This document shows, one piece after another, positions 46,071 to 57,479 of a DNA stretch of 64,000 nucleotides; within the stretch, counting starts at the first letter, position 1, and each line of letters starts with the position of its first letter. The notes beneath the pieces are model-generated. The model ran no database searches, was not told the origin of the DNA, and saw nothing but the letters and a program-made list of their open reading frames with translations. The position numbers and the translations under genes are program-made. The DNA is from Odiellus spinosus (taxonomy: Eukaryota > Arthropoda > Arachnida > Opiliones > Phalangiidae). The stretch spans positions 32,663,686-32,727,685 of the forward strand of contig OY987226.1 of the NCBI GenBank assembly GCA_963920705.1, written 5' to 3'.

Positions 46071-49000
46071 TGACAGGGGTGTATTATTTTTTTACAAGGG
46101 GTACCCCTTGTAAAATTTTTGATTATTTATTTTACAGGGGGTGTATTTTTTTTGTAAAATTTTTGATTATTTTTTTACAAGGGGTACCCCTTGTAATATT
46201 TTTATTATTTATTTTACAGGGGGTGTATTATTTTTTTTCCAGGGGTACCCCTTGTAAAATTTTTGATTATTTATTTTACAGTTGTGTATTATTTTACAGT
46301 GGGTGTAAAAAAAAAGTCTTTTTTCGAATACACCCCCTGTAAAATAAATAATAAAAATATTACAAGGGGTACCCCTTGTAAAAAAATAATCAAAAATTTT
46401 ACAAAAAAAAATGCACCCCCTGTAAAATAAATAATATCAAATACACCCCTGTAAAATAAATAATATCAAATACACCCACGTAAAAAAAAATAATATCAAA
46501 TACACCCCCTGTAAAAGAAATAATATCAAATTTTGGACAAGAGGTACCCCTTGTAAAAAAATATATTACACCCCCTGTAAAATAAATAACATCAAATACA
46601 CCCCCTGTAAAATAAATAATATCAAATACACCCCCTGTAAAATAAATAATATCAAATACACCCCCTGTAAAATAAATAATATCAAATACACCCCCTGTAA
46701 AATAAATAATATCAAATACACCACCTGTAAAATAAATAATATCAAATACACCCCTGTAAAATAAATAATATAAAATTTTTGATAAGGGGTACCCCTTGTA
46801 AAAAAATATTACAATCCCTGTAAAATAAATAATATCAAATACACCCCCTGTAAAATAAATAATATCAAATACACCCCCTGTAAAATAAATAATATCAAAT
46901 ACACCCCTTGTAAAATCAAAAATATCAAATACACCCCCTGTAAAATAAATAATATCAAATACACCCCCTGTAAAATAAATAATATCAAATACACCCCCTG
47001 TAAAATCAAAAATATCAAATACACCCCCTGTAAAATAAATAATATCAAATACACCACCTGTAAAATAAAAAATATCAATTACACCACCTGTAAAATAAAT
47101 AATATCAAATACACCCCCTGTAAAATAAATAATATCAAATTTTTGACAGGGGTGTATTATTTTTTTACAAGGGGTACCCCTTGTAAAATTTTTGATTATT
47201 TATTTTACAGGGGGTGTATTTTTTTTGTAAAATTTTGATTATTTTTTTACAAGGGGTACCCCTTGTAATATTTTTATTATTTATTTTACAGGGGGTGTAT
47301 TATTTTTTTTCCAGGGGTACCCCTTGTAAAATTTTTGATTATTTATTTTACAGTTGTGTATTATTTTACAGTGGGTGTAAAAAAGTCTTTTTTCGAATAC
47401 ACCCCCTGTAAAATAAATAATAAAAATATTACAAGGGGTACCCCTTGTAAAAAAATAATCAAAAATTTTACAAAAAAAAATGCACCCCCTGTAAAATAAA
47501 TAATATCAAATACACCCCTGTAAAATAAATAATATCAAATACACCCCCTGTAAAAGAAATAATATCAAATTTTGGACAAGAGGTACCCCTTGTAAAAAAA
47601 TATATTACACCCCCTGTAAAATAAATAACATCAAATACACCCCCTGTAAAATAAATAATATCAAATACACCCCCTGTAAAATAAATAATATCAAATACAC
47701 CCCCTGTAAAATAAATAATATCCAATACACCCCCTGTAAAATAAATAATATCAAATACACCACCTGTAAAATAAATAATATCAAATACACCCCTGTAAAA
47801 TAAATAATATCAAATTTTTGATAAGGGGTACCCCTTGTAAAAAAAATATTACAATCCCTGTAAAATAAATAATATCAAATACACCCCCTGTAAAATAAAT
47901 AATATCAAATACACCCCCTGTAAAATAAATAATATCAAATACACCCCCTGTAAAATAAATAATATCAAATACACCCCCTGTAAAATAAATAATATCAAAT
48001 ACACCCCCTGTAAAATAAATAATATCAAATACACCCCCTGTAAAATAAATAATATCAAATACACCCCCTGTAAAATAAATAATATCAAATACACCCCCTG
48101 TAAAATAAATAATATCAAATACACCCCCTGTAAAATAAATAATATCAAATACACCCCCTGTAAAATAAATAATATCAAATACACCCCCTGTAAAATAAAT
48201 AATATCAAATACACCCCCTGTAAAATAAATAATATCAAATACATCCCCTGTAAAATAAATAATATCAAATACACCACCTGTAAAATAAATAATATCAAAT
48301 ACACCCCTGTAAAATAAATAATATCAAATTTTTGATAAGGGGTACCCCTTGTAAAAAAAATATTACAATCCCTGTAAAATAAATAATATCAAATACTCCC
48401 CCTGTAAAATAAATAATATCAAATACACCCCCTGTAAAATAAATAATATCAAATACACCCCCTGTAAAATAAATAATATCAAATACACCCCCTGTAAAAT
48501 CAAAAATATCAAATACACCCCCTGTAAAATAAATAATATCAAATACACCCCCTGTAAAATAAATAATATCAAATACACCACCTGTAAAATAAAAAATATC
48601 AATTACACCACCTGTAAAATAAATAATATCAAATACACCACCTGTAAAATAAATAATATCAAATTTTTGACAAGGGGTACCACTTGTAATAAAAATATTA
48701 CACCCCCTGTAAAATAAATAATATCAAATACACCCCCTGTAAAATAAATAATATCAAATTTTTGACAGGGGTGTATTATTTTTTTACAAGGGGTACCCCT
48801 TGTAAAATTTTTGATTATTTATTTTACAGGGGGTGTATTTTTTTTGTAAAATTTTTGATTATTTTTTTACAAGGGGTACCCCTTGTAATATTTTTATTAT
48901 TTATTTTACAGGGGGTGTATTATTTTTTTCCAGGGGTACCCCTTGTAAAATTTTTGATTATTTATTTTACAGTTGTGTATTATTTTACAGTGGGTGTAAA

Positions 49001-50490
49001 AAAGTCTTTTTTCGAATACACCCCCTGTAAAATAAATAATAAAAATATTACAAGGGGTACCCCTTGTAAAAAAATAATCAAAAATTTTACAAAAAAAAAT
49101 ACACCCCCTGTAAAATAAATAATATCAAATACACCCCCTGTAAAATAAATAATATCAAATACACCCCCTGTAAAATAAATAATATCAAATACACCCCTGT
49201 AAAATAAATAATATCAAATACACCCCCTGTAAAATAAATAATATCAAATACACCCACGTAAAAAAAAATAATATCAAATACACCCCCTGTAAAATAAATA
49301 ATATCAAATTTTTGAGAAGGGGTACCCCTTATAAAAAAAATATTACACCCCCTGTAAAATAAATAATATCAAATACACCCCCTGTAAAATAAATAATATC
49401 AAATACACCCCCTGTAAAATAAATAATATCAAATACACCCCCTGTAAAATAAATAATATCAAATACACCCCCTGTAAAATAAATAATATCAAATACACCC
49501 ACGTAAAAAAAATAATATCAAATACACCCCCTGTAAAATAAATAGTATCAAATACACCCCCTGTAAAATAAATAATATCAAGTACACCCCCTGTAAAATA
49601 AATAATATCAAATACACCCCCTGTAAAATAAATAGTATCAAATACACCCCCTGTAAAATAAATAATATCAAATACACCCCCTGTAAAATAAATAATATCA
49701 AATACACCCCCTGTAAAATAAATAATATCAAATACACCCCCTGTAAAATAAATAATATCAAATACACCCCCTGTAAAATCAAAAATATCAAATACACCCC
49801 CTGTAAAATAAATAATATCAAATACACCCCCTGTAAAATCAAAAATATCAAATACACCCCCTGTAAAATAAATAATATCAAATACACCACCTGTAAAATA
49901 AAAAATATCAATTACACCACCTGTAAAATAAATAATATCAAATACACCACCTGTAAAATAAATAATATCAAATTTTTGACAAGGGGTACCACTTGTAATA
50001 AAAATATTACACCCCCTGTAAAATAAATAATATCAAATACACCCCCTGTAAAATAAATAATATCAAATTTTTGACAGGGGTGTATTATTTTTTTACAAGG
50101 GGTACCCCTTGTAAAATTTTTGATTATTTATTTTACAGGGGGTGTATTTTTTTGTAAAATTTTTGATTATTTTTTTACAAGGGGTACCCCTTGTAATATT
50201 TTTATTATTTATTTTACAGGGGGTGTATTATTTTTTTTCCAGGGGTACCCCTTGTAAAATTTTTGATTATTTATTTTACAGTTGTGTATTATTTTACAGT
50301 GGGTGTAAAAAAGTCTTTTTTCGAATTTTTTACAAGGGATACCCCTTGTAAAAAAATCTATTTTTCTTTCGAATTTTTTACAAGTTGTACCCCTTGTAAA
50401 AAATCGATTTTTCTTTCGACTTTTTACAATGGGTACCCCTTGTAAAAAATCGAATGATAAATCGATTTTTTTACATGGGGTACCCCTTTT
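46071..50490. repeat. Satellite block C: 30-bp runs with four opposite-orientation cassettes
   Basis: 30-bp runs alternate with a cassette of about 250-350 bp, starting TGACAGGGGTGTATTATTTT, in which the units are reverse-complemented (TTTTACAGGGGGTGTATT) and palindromic modules recur. Cassettes start at 46071, 47144, 48763 and 50072. The first three end with ACAAAAAAAAATGCACC or ACAAAAAAAAATACACC; the last runs into four further palindromic modules, at 50325-50490, which end the array. Confidence 0.85.
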
Positions 50491-50559
50491 TAAAAAAATC
50501 AATTTCTGTATTGTATACATCTGAAGATATAAGTGATGTTTCTCTCACGTTTTACTAAG

Positions 50560-50810
50560 TACATGTGCTAAAGTGGTAAGGCATCTGACACACGATCGTA
50601 TATTTCAAGCGTCGAGCGCTACGCGGTCTCTGGGACGGAGACTACCTGGAGAAAAAGCATATATATTAAATACAAGTGTATATTTAAAATTTGTATCGGA
50701 CATCACGTCGTGACGTCTGGTGGGTAAGAGACGATATTTTTTCGATTCGATGACGTATTTCTTCTTCTTGCACAACGCCAACGCCGACGTGAATACAGTA
50801 CCTAGACCCC
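50560..50810. repeat. SINE-like or interspersed repeat
   Basis: GTGCTAAAGTGGTAAGGCAT resembles a Pol III box A region, but no matching anticodon stem or good box B follows. The 3' part (GATGACGTATTTCTTCTTCT, CAACGCCAACGCC) is shared with 31960-32110. Weak. Confidence 0.25.
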
Positions 50811-51540
50811 ACTAGGGTTGGGTCTAAAAACCAAAGAATTGAGAAGTAAAGGAAGCGGTAGTAACAATAAGGGGGACCGGGAGATAGCTATCTTAAAATA
50901 GGAGCCCCGATCGCCAATATAGATCACGGGTGGTCCTTCCTGTAAGAAAGTTGGGAAAGAGAAAACTCTTTTTGAACCAAATTTAAGCTCGAAAAAAAAA
51001 AAAAAAACACTAGTCGCAACATGCTACTCGCCAAACGAAAATAAAAGTTTAAGGTTTGAAACCTAATAATCAAGTTGTTATAAATTTATTAACTGATTAT
51101 TAATAGTAATTCAATTCAAGTTTATTTCCTCCATAAGAACACATTACAGCTTTTAATAGTTATACAGGGGCCTTAAATTAATTTTATAATTTATATACAC
51201 TTTTTATTTTTTAAACACTTATAAAATTATATATATTTTTGTATTTTTGGATTTAAAAACAATAGCAAAAACCGATTTTGTCATAAACACATTTTTCCTA
51301 CTTAATAAAAGATCTGGGAGTATACGTTTAATAAATCTACTACAATATGTTTAAGACCAAGACAACAGTTATAACCTTTTGTACATCAGAACAAACTTTA
51401 GAATAAATACTCCGAATATGTCCAGTTCATCAGACTCGAAAACAGAGTCAAATGACTGATACTCATAACAATGGAAACAAGATGGACAAGTCCTTAGGAA
51501 GCTACTCCCAGAGAGCCCTTTGTGAAGATGTTATCACTAT
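50810..51540. other. No gene seen
   Basis: AT-rich sequence with a 17-A run at about 50990. No repeat partner or conserved frame noticed. Confidence 0.45.
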
Positions 51541-51559
51541 TAGCCGCAAAGTCTGCCAT

Positions 51560-51623
51560 CGGCGCGCGACATTCAGGCGCCGGCAAATTAGGCGCTGGCC
51601 ATTTTGGGCGCCAAGCCGCCAAG
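51560..51623. repeat. GGCGCC minisatellite, left part, interrupted by a hAT element
   Basis: Units such as GACATTCAGGCGCCGG and ATTTTGGGCGCCAAG; continues at 53668-53740 (GACATTCGGGCGCCGC). The reverse-oriented array is at 54060-54225. Confidence 0.65.
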
Positions 51624-52043
51624 CAGTGGCGTCGCTAGGATATTTTCTGAGACAGGCTGATAAATTTGAGGCCCCCCCCCGGACCTGAAATTTTAATCCC
51701 CCCCCCCCCCGGGGGTAATTTGTTCTTTTTTACCGAATTCAATTTTTTTCCCACCACAATTTAAAAAACTTTTTATTTAATTATTCCTCATTTAAAGAAA
51801 TATTTTTAATCATTTTGAATTATGTTCTATGCATAGCCGTTTCAAATTTACAAATAGCAATTACACAAAAAAATTTAACCTTCTATTATTATTTTTTTCC
51901 AAATTTATTGCCAAATCAGGATTATCCCTTAAGTTTGATAAATCTGTTTAAATTATAAATAGCTCTTAATAAAAAGTACTTTAGGTTCAACTACTAAAAA
52001 CATATTCCCTTTAACACTTTACCCGGAGAGTCAGTGTGTCTAA

Positions 52044-52922
52044 GGCGCGTTCAGACTATCCAACTTTAGTCAGCTGACAAATGACAGACTTGTCGGGCCG
52101 AGTTGTCACACAATTCAGTCAGGTCAGGTGGCGCGTTCACACCACCCAACTAGTCGGGCCGACTACCCTTGGCCCACAAGAAGGCGTACAAAGCTGTGCA
52201 GAAACAATAACCAGCAGGAACGATCATTTTAGAGACGTCTGCATAGGGGTTTCGCTTTCACCGATTTTTATTGTTTCATTACTTTCGTAACACGTCATTT
52301 CGATTGATAATTATTAAAAATCCGAAAGTGATGAATCTTGACGAAGATAGTCGTAGGAAAAAAACAGTAGCTTTGATGGGGATTGCCCTTTTAATTGATA
52401 GAAAAGAAAAACGAAAAGAAATGAAGAAACAACGTTCGGTGTGGGTTAAGCCTTGGTTAGTTCGAAGGAAAGAAAAAGGAGCGTTCTCTTTGGGAAATGA
52501 GTTATTCCAATGACATTTCTACATTTAAGAAAATAATAAAGCTATATTAATATACAAAGAGGAAAAACCATCAAAACTTCATATTATTTACCCATTCTTT
52601 TTATTAGCTGCCATTTTGCCAAGGCCCGAATTTCCGAAATAGTATTTGACTTTTTTAACAACTGTACTCTCTCTCTCGCGGAGTCGCGCTGAAAAAAATA
52701 CGACACGTGCCCTATGACGTAATGTTTTCACCTCTTTTGATTGGTTTCCTTCTTCTCCGATTTTAGTCGGCCCGACTCAAATCGCCTACCTACCCGATTA
52801 AAATCCGAGCTTCGACCTGACAATAGTACGGTCTGGTGAAACGTTCACATTGCCTGACAAACTAGACCGACTAGTCAGTCTGGGTTTGTCAGCTGACTAA
52901 AGTTGGATAGTCTGAATGGGCC
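52044..52922. mobile_element. Harbinger-type element nested in the hAT element
   Basis: Inverted ends of about 40 bp: GGCGCGTTCAGACTATCCAA ... with the right end GTCTGAATGGGCC; inner part TTTAGTCAGCTGACAAA in both. GGSNCGTTC-type ends are common in the PIF/Harbinger superfamily, and the interior encodes a Harbinger-like N-terminus (52331). A 3-bp target duplication is not clear (TAA left, TTT/TTA right). Confidence 0.6.
52331..52513 (+). pseudogene. PIF/Harbinger transposase N-terminal fragment
   Basis: Sixty codons from MNLDEDSRRK; the segment SVWVKPWLVRRKEKGAFSLG then NELFQ matches the conserved 'WVRPWLLRRxExGAFxxLxxEL' start of Harbinger nuclease/transposase (the HARBI1-like family). A TGA follows directly after NELFQ and no catalytic DDE domain follows, so this is the remnant of a truncated transposase. 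Sits inside matching TIRs. Confidence 0.65.
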
Positions 52923-53357
52923 TTTACTAAACTTCAAAATCTAGAAAAGTGACGTTTAAAACATGTTGTACTGTCTTCCATTATATATATAAAAAAAAAG
53001 TGTAATTATCGCCATGTGACTCTTAGCGAAAAGCCGCGCAAAACTATTTGATTTTATGGCTTGCAGCTGCTTGTCATTTTCTTATAGATTGGGTAATTTT
53101 CTTAGACTTTTTAAGAAATGTTAGAAGCTAAAAATATTCTCATTGTCATTGGTGATGGTAGAGCCCTAAAACCTCACGACCCCCTGTTATAATAGAAGAA
53201 AAGAACCGAAAAGAGGGGATGTTTACTCGTAAAACTTAATGGGAAGCTCGATCTGACCCGGTCAAGGAGAGGACAGTATAATTTCGTTAGCTGGTACGCG
53301 CTTGAAAATTCTCAGATCTGTCAGTTGACACGTGCAAATATTTTACGAGTGTAACGG

Positions 53358-53390
<33 letters not shown>

Positions 53391-53398
53391 ACCCGCTA
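53358..53398 (+). repeat. A41 homopolymer
   Basis: Inside the 51.6-53.7 kb hAT element, after GTGTAACGG. Confidence 0.8.
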
Positions 53399-53667
53399 GT
53401 GAAAACTAAGCATAAATAGGGTTCGGAATGCGACAGAGGAAAAACACGAGACCGTCAAACCGAATTATTTCATTCTTTTGAAAGTGTAAAATAAATTTTA
53501 TTTTCATAAGTTGATAAACGTATAACTTAATGTCGATAACCTAGATTTGGACAAATTGCTGCCCAAATTAAAAAATTTGGAGGCCCCATTTGGGATAAAT
53601 TCGAGGCCCCTATGAAATCTCAACATAGGCTTCAGCCTATCCCAGCCTACCTGTAGCGACGCCACTG

Positions 53668-53745
53668 GCGCCAAGTTTGTAAGGACATTCGGGAGCCGCG
53701 ACATTCGGGCGCCGCGACATTCGGACGCCGCGACATTTAGGAACT
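53668..53745. repeat. GGCGCC minisatellite, right part
   Basis: Four to five units like GCCGCGACATTCGG. Confidence 0.6.
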
Positions 53746-53754
53746 AATGAATTT

Positions 53755-53935
53755 ATTTCCAACCTAACCTAACCTAACCTAAAATATTACAAGACGAACG
53801 GGCTAGCCGAAGATATTATCTAGTTGGATGAACGGGCTAGTTTGTGTAATTATCTAACCTAACCTTACCTAAAAGGTTACAAGAAAGGCGGTTTGAACCG
53901 GTTTAATCTAATTGAAATATCCTGCTTACCAAACT
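53755..53935. repeat. TTAGG-like repeat fragment
   Basis: CCAACCTAACCTAACCTAAC then AATATTACAAG, as in the fields at 2.6 and 21.6 kb. Confidence 0.6.
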
Positions 53936-53940
53936 TAACC

Positions 53941-53973
53941 TCACTGACTCAACTAAAGTTCAGTCGGGGAGGT
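53941..53973. repeat. Recurring hairpin motif, copy 3
   Basis: GACTCAACTAAAGTTCAGTC then GGGGAGGT; diverged copy of the 20449 and 31982 motif. Confidence 0.5.
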
Positions 53974-54061
53974 AAACATTATTGGGAGACATTGGGCCGA
54001 ATCCCATTCGAAAGAAAAACCTGCTCAGTGGTTATAATCTTTGCTTAGCCTAACCTAAAAT

Positions 54062-54230
54062 GTGGCTCAAATGTCCCGGCGCCTAAATGTACAGGCGTCC
54101 AAAATGTCCCGGCGCCCAAATGGCACGGCGTCCAAATGTCCTGGCGCCCAAATGGCTCGGCGTCCAAATGTCCAGGCGTCCAAATGTCCGGCGCCCAAGT
54201 GGCGGCGCCCAAATGTCCGGTTCCGGTCTC
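54062..54230. repeat. GGCGCCCAAATGTCC minisatellite
   Basis: About ten units of 15-17 bp, opposite in orientation to the array at 51560/53668. Overlapping frames on both strands come from the repeat. Confidence 0.7.
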
Positions 54231-54234
54231 CCAT

Positions 54235-55200
54235 ACACCAAATCATTTGCGCCAAAAAAAATATCTCAGATTGCATTCTCCCTTTAAGTATATTACAAAG
54301 TCTAATCCAGTCACTCGCGCAAAAAATATTATTTTTAAAAAAGAACTACTACTACAGCCAATTACAATATAATAGCCTACACCCCCTTAGGGCGGCACCG
54401 AAAATCGTCATTTTCACTTCGTCTTTTGCACATACTACTACTGCAGTGGCTAAAAATCCATTTATTATGAGGACGATCACGTAGATTCGGACCCCATTCA
54501 GGCACCTTTCTCTCTAACTGTCTAACAAGTCAAATTCTTTATTGCTGTAACCACAGGTAAATCATGCTTCAAGTTTACAACCGGGCTTATAACGAATGAA
54601 CTGAAGGTCTGAGAGTTGTGTCGTCACAACTTTCGCGCGGGGAGAGAGGAAAAATCTCAAAATTGTAAAACGGCCGAGAAACAGAAGTCGAAATTGCCCT
54701 CTCTAGCGGTTAAGATAGGAACTAAGTAGGCGGTGCTAATTATTTTGCCTTCGTTGAAGTTCGTTCGCGACTTCGCGCGTCGTCTGTAGGGGGGTAGGAA
54801 ATTAACTAAGAAACTCGGCTTTCCCCTCTCTCTCGCGAAACGAAAGAGGCTCTCGCCGGGGTGTCGCAAGTTCAAGTTTGATTTACTCTACCAGCAATAC
54901 TGGGCCATACCGCTCTTCTGTAGAAATTTGGAATACTTAGGGTGGAATCAAGGTTCGTAAAAATTCTTCGTATTATAAGGTTGGCTTATAGAGGGGGGTC
55001 TCCGAGGCCAGTTTTCAAAACGGCCAGCTCTGGGGGGAAGACACTTTTATTCCCTACGAGTGACGTAGGTGAATGTCTCTAGTAAAGAAACAAGACCAAC
55101 ACGTTTTCTTTCGCCGTTTCGCGGCCCGCCACTGGCATCTGTGATTTCCCGAAATTCGCGCAACGTAGGGGTCTGATTTGTAGTCTGTAGATAATTTGTA
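54235..55200. other. No gene seen
   Basis: No recognisable frame. CG-containing repeats around 54630-54850 have mixed composition. Nothing further supported. Confidence 0.4.
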
Positions 55201-55203
55201 TAA

Positions 55204-55720
55204 ATTTGGCGCCGCCAGGAATTTTTCTCACGTAGGCACGGCTTTTTTTGGGGGGCCCCAGTGGCCCTGACAGTCCTGACTTTTAATAGGGACTTTGAAT
55301 TTTTAAATTTTATGACCGTCTAGTAATAATTATAAGAATAATAATATGCATTGTATTCAGAGGGCCAGAGTCCAGAGAGCTTCGGCTACTAGAGGGTAGT
55401 ACCTCAGTAAAAAAACGTAAAGGAAACTCGTAGGGGAAGGGGGCGAATTTTTAAATCTTACATTCGCGCTCGAATACTGCGCAGTTTTAACTTTTTAAGC
55501 GCAAAATAAATGCAACCAACAATTTTCTTTCCAAACTTTTCGACATTTTCGTTCGGCTTATGAAATCTGCCACTTAACTGGGAATAAATGAGGCCGCTCG
55601 GTCTGAAATCAGGGGCCCCCTTTCTAAAAATTGGGGGCCCCTTCCAAATTTTACACGTAGGCACGACAAATTTACACGTAGGCACGTGCCTACGTGTGCC
55701 TACTGCTGGCGGCGCCACTG
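55204..55720. mobile_element. hAT-like element with 24-bp palindrome near one end
   Basis: Right end CTGCTGGCGGCGCCACTG, left end ATTTGGCGCCGCCAG (outer bases mutated). TGTATAA flanks both sides (55197-55203, 55721-55727). GTAGGCAC words recur, and ACACGTAGGCAC with its reverse complement forms a perfect palindrome at 55674-55697. Confidence 0.5.
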
Positions 55721-55879
55721 TGTATAATATAATATTCTCGAATTGGGGAGAGATAGTTTTCTCATATATTAAAATGCGAACCCTTATTAGGATGAAATAT
55801 CTAAATAATAAAACTAGTGAAGAAGCCCAAGAAAGGAAAAAGGAAAAGAAAATTAGAAAATTAAGCAAATAAAAATTAT

Positions 55880-56560
55880 CTTAAAACGTTACATAAGAGT
55901 TAAAAATTAAATACTAAATGTTTAGTAGTGGAGCGATTAATTAGGATATCAAATTATATTTTTGGTTAGTATTTTTGTAAATTTGCATAACTATGGTGTA
56001 ACAAAATTGTTCTAATCAATTTATAACTTGCACTAGTTTTTAAGAATTTTCCCTTTAACTTAAACATCAGTAATAAACAGCTGTAAAAGTTAGTTACTGA
56101 AGATTTGGCTGTTCTGGATTAAGATGGAATAAAAAGTTTTAATTATTTACTCGTATATTTCTTTCTTATTGGTATAGGGCAAGGGAGGAGACCCTCTTGA
56201 TGATTAATTAGAATTAACTCAATCCTAGCTGGAGTTGTCATCTCAAAGTATTCCGATTCAAAATTAGCAGTAAAATTAAAAATTCTATATATTATTTCTC
56301 TGTGGCAGAAATTTCACATGAAATAGATGCTAATAAAATTGACAGACAAAATGAAATTATAGCATAAGCCTTCCTTTTGTGGTTTCCTGCCAAACCGAGA
56401 CATTCAGTGACGTCACTCACATATACAAACGCGCGGCTCACCATTTCCGAAAAAAACGTCAGATCTTTTGAGGTATAATCCCCCCTTGGGGTGGAATCAT
56501 TGACTGAGGAAATCGGACCTTCATCATTGTAACCCGTAGTATGTCGTCTTGTAAACTTGG
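55880..56560. other. Possible retroposed sequence ending in A30
   Basis: Mostly unassigned. The end (56350-56617) finishes with ATTGAATTAAATCTTTG, an ATTAAA signal about 20 bases before the A30 run at 56618-56647, like a reverse-transcribed RNA. No coding body or TSD identified. Confidence 0.3.
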
Positions 56561-56617
56561 GGATGATTTACTTGTGCTGTAACTTTTATTATTGAATTAA
56601 ATCTTTGTTCAACGTGG

Positions 56618-56647
<30 letters not shown>
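56618..56647 (+). repeat. A30 homopolymer (possible poly-A tail)
   Basis: Follows ATTAAA by about 20 bases. Confidence 0.6.
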
Positions 56648-56650
<3 letters not shown>

Positions 56651-56698
56651 GCACCTAGAAATTTTACCGTTTTGCTTTCCTCTATTGAGTCTATTCAG

Positions 56699-57372
56699 AC
56701 TATAGGATTTTTGCTGAAAACTCTCGCCCAACTTTTGCTGTACGATTTTATTTGTACAACTTCGTTTTCACACAGAGGCGCAAAAATTGCACAACTCCTA
56801 ATTAGGAGTTGTGCAATTTTCCCGACTTCACGCCATCTATGACGTCATAATTCGATTTCTAGTTATAATTATTCAGACTAAAGGTTGCAATTTCCGAAAA
56901 AAAAAAAGAACCACGAGGTGGTAAAAAAGTCTGAACTGAACTGAACTTTACATTTGGTTATTTTTCTTCCTGTATGCTGTATTAATCATGAACTTGCGTA
57001 ATTTAAGTCATTAAATTTTAGTATTTAAAATGGAATTAACCATTCAAAATAAAAAAAAAAAGCCTTGGGTACAATTGCGCTATTAAGTTTTCTTAAATTA
57101 AAAAAATTTCAAACCGTAAAAATAGGAGTATTTACGCGAAGCGTTAAGCCTAGGCTTGTGAAAATGGCCCTAATAATTTATCCGCTAAATACGTCGCTTT
57201 CCTATTGGTCACTTTGAAAGTAGACAAAAATTGTACTGCAGAAATCGGTCGATGATGCGATAAAAATCGCAATGTTGAATCAGCAAAAGTTGTACAACTT
57301 TGGCTTTCACATTTCGCGATTACTTGTACAACAAAAGTTGTAACCCAAGTTTTTCAGCAAAAATCCTATAGT
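56699..57372. mobile_element. TIR element, 674 bp
   Basis: Ends ACTATAGGATTTTTGCTGAA inverted, continuing with partial similarity to CAACTTTTG.TGTAC. Contains a perfect palindrome TTGCACAACTCC/GGAGTTGTGCAA around AATT at about 56793-56818. No transposase. TSD not clear. Confidence 0.6.
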
Positions 57373-57479
57373 GTGTGGACGAGCCGCGATAGAAACGCAT
57401 TGATTTCCGTTATCATTCACCGAGGACAAGTCATCGTTTAACATTTAACCCCAAAAAGATTTCAATTAAATTTTGAGTG

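Larger units (their letters stand above)
51624..53667. mobile_element. hAT element, 2044 bp, inserted in the minisatellite
   Basis: Ends CAGTGGCGTCGCTA and TAGCGACGCCACTG, followed inward by partly inverted CAGGCTGA/AGGCTGGG sequence. Target duplication CCGCCAAG (51616-51623) / GCGCCAAG (53668-53675), 7 of 8 identical. No hAT transposase; contains a nested Harbinger-type element and an A41 run. Confidence 0.7.

Noticed and set aside
50560..50640. tRNA gene
   Set aside because: The D-arm-like GTGGTAAGGCATCTGAC is not followed by a pairing anticodon stem or a good box B.
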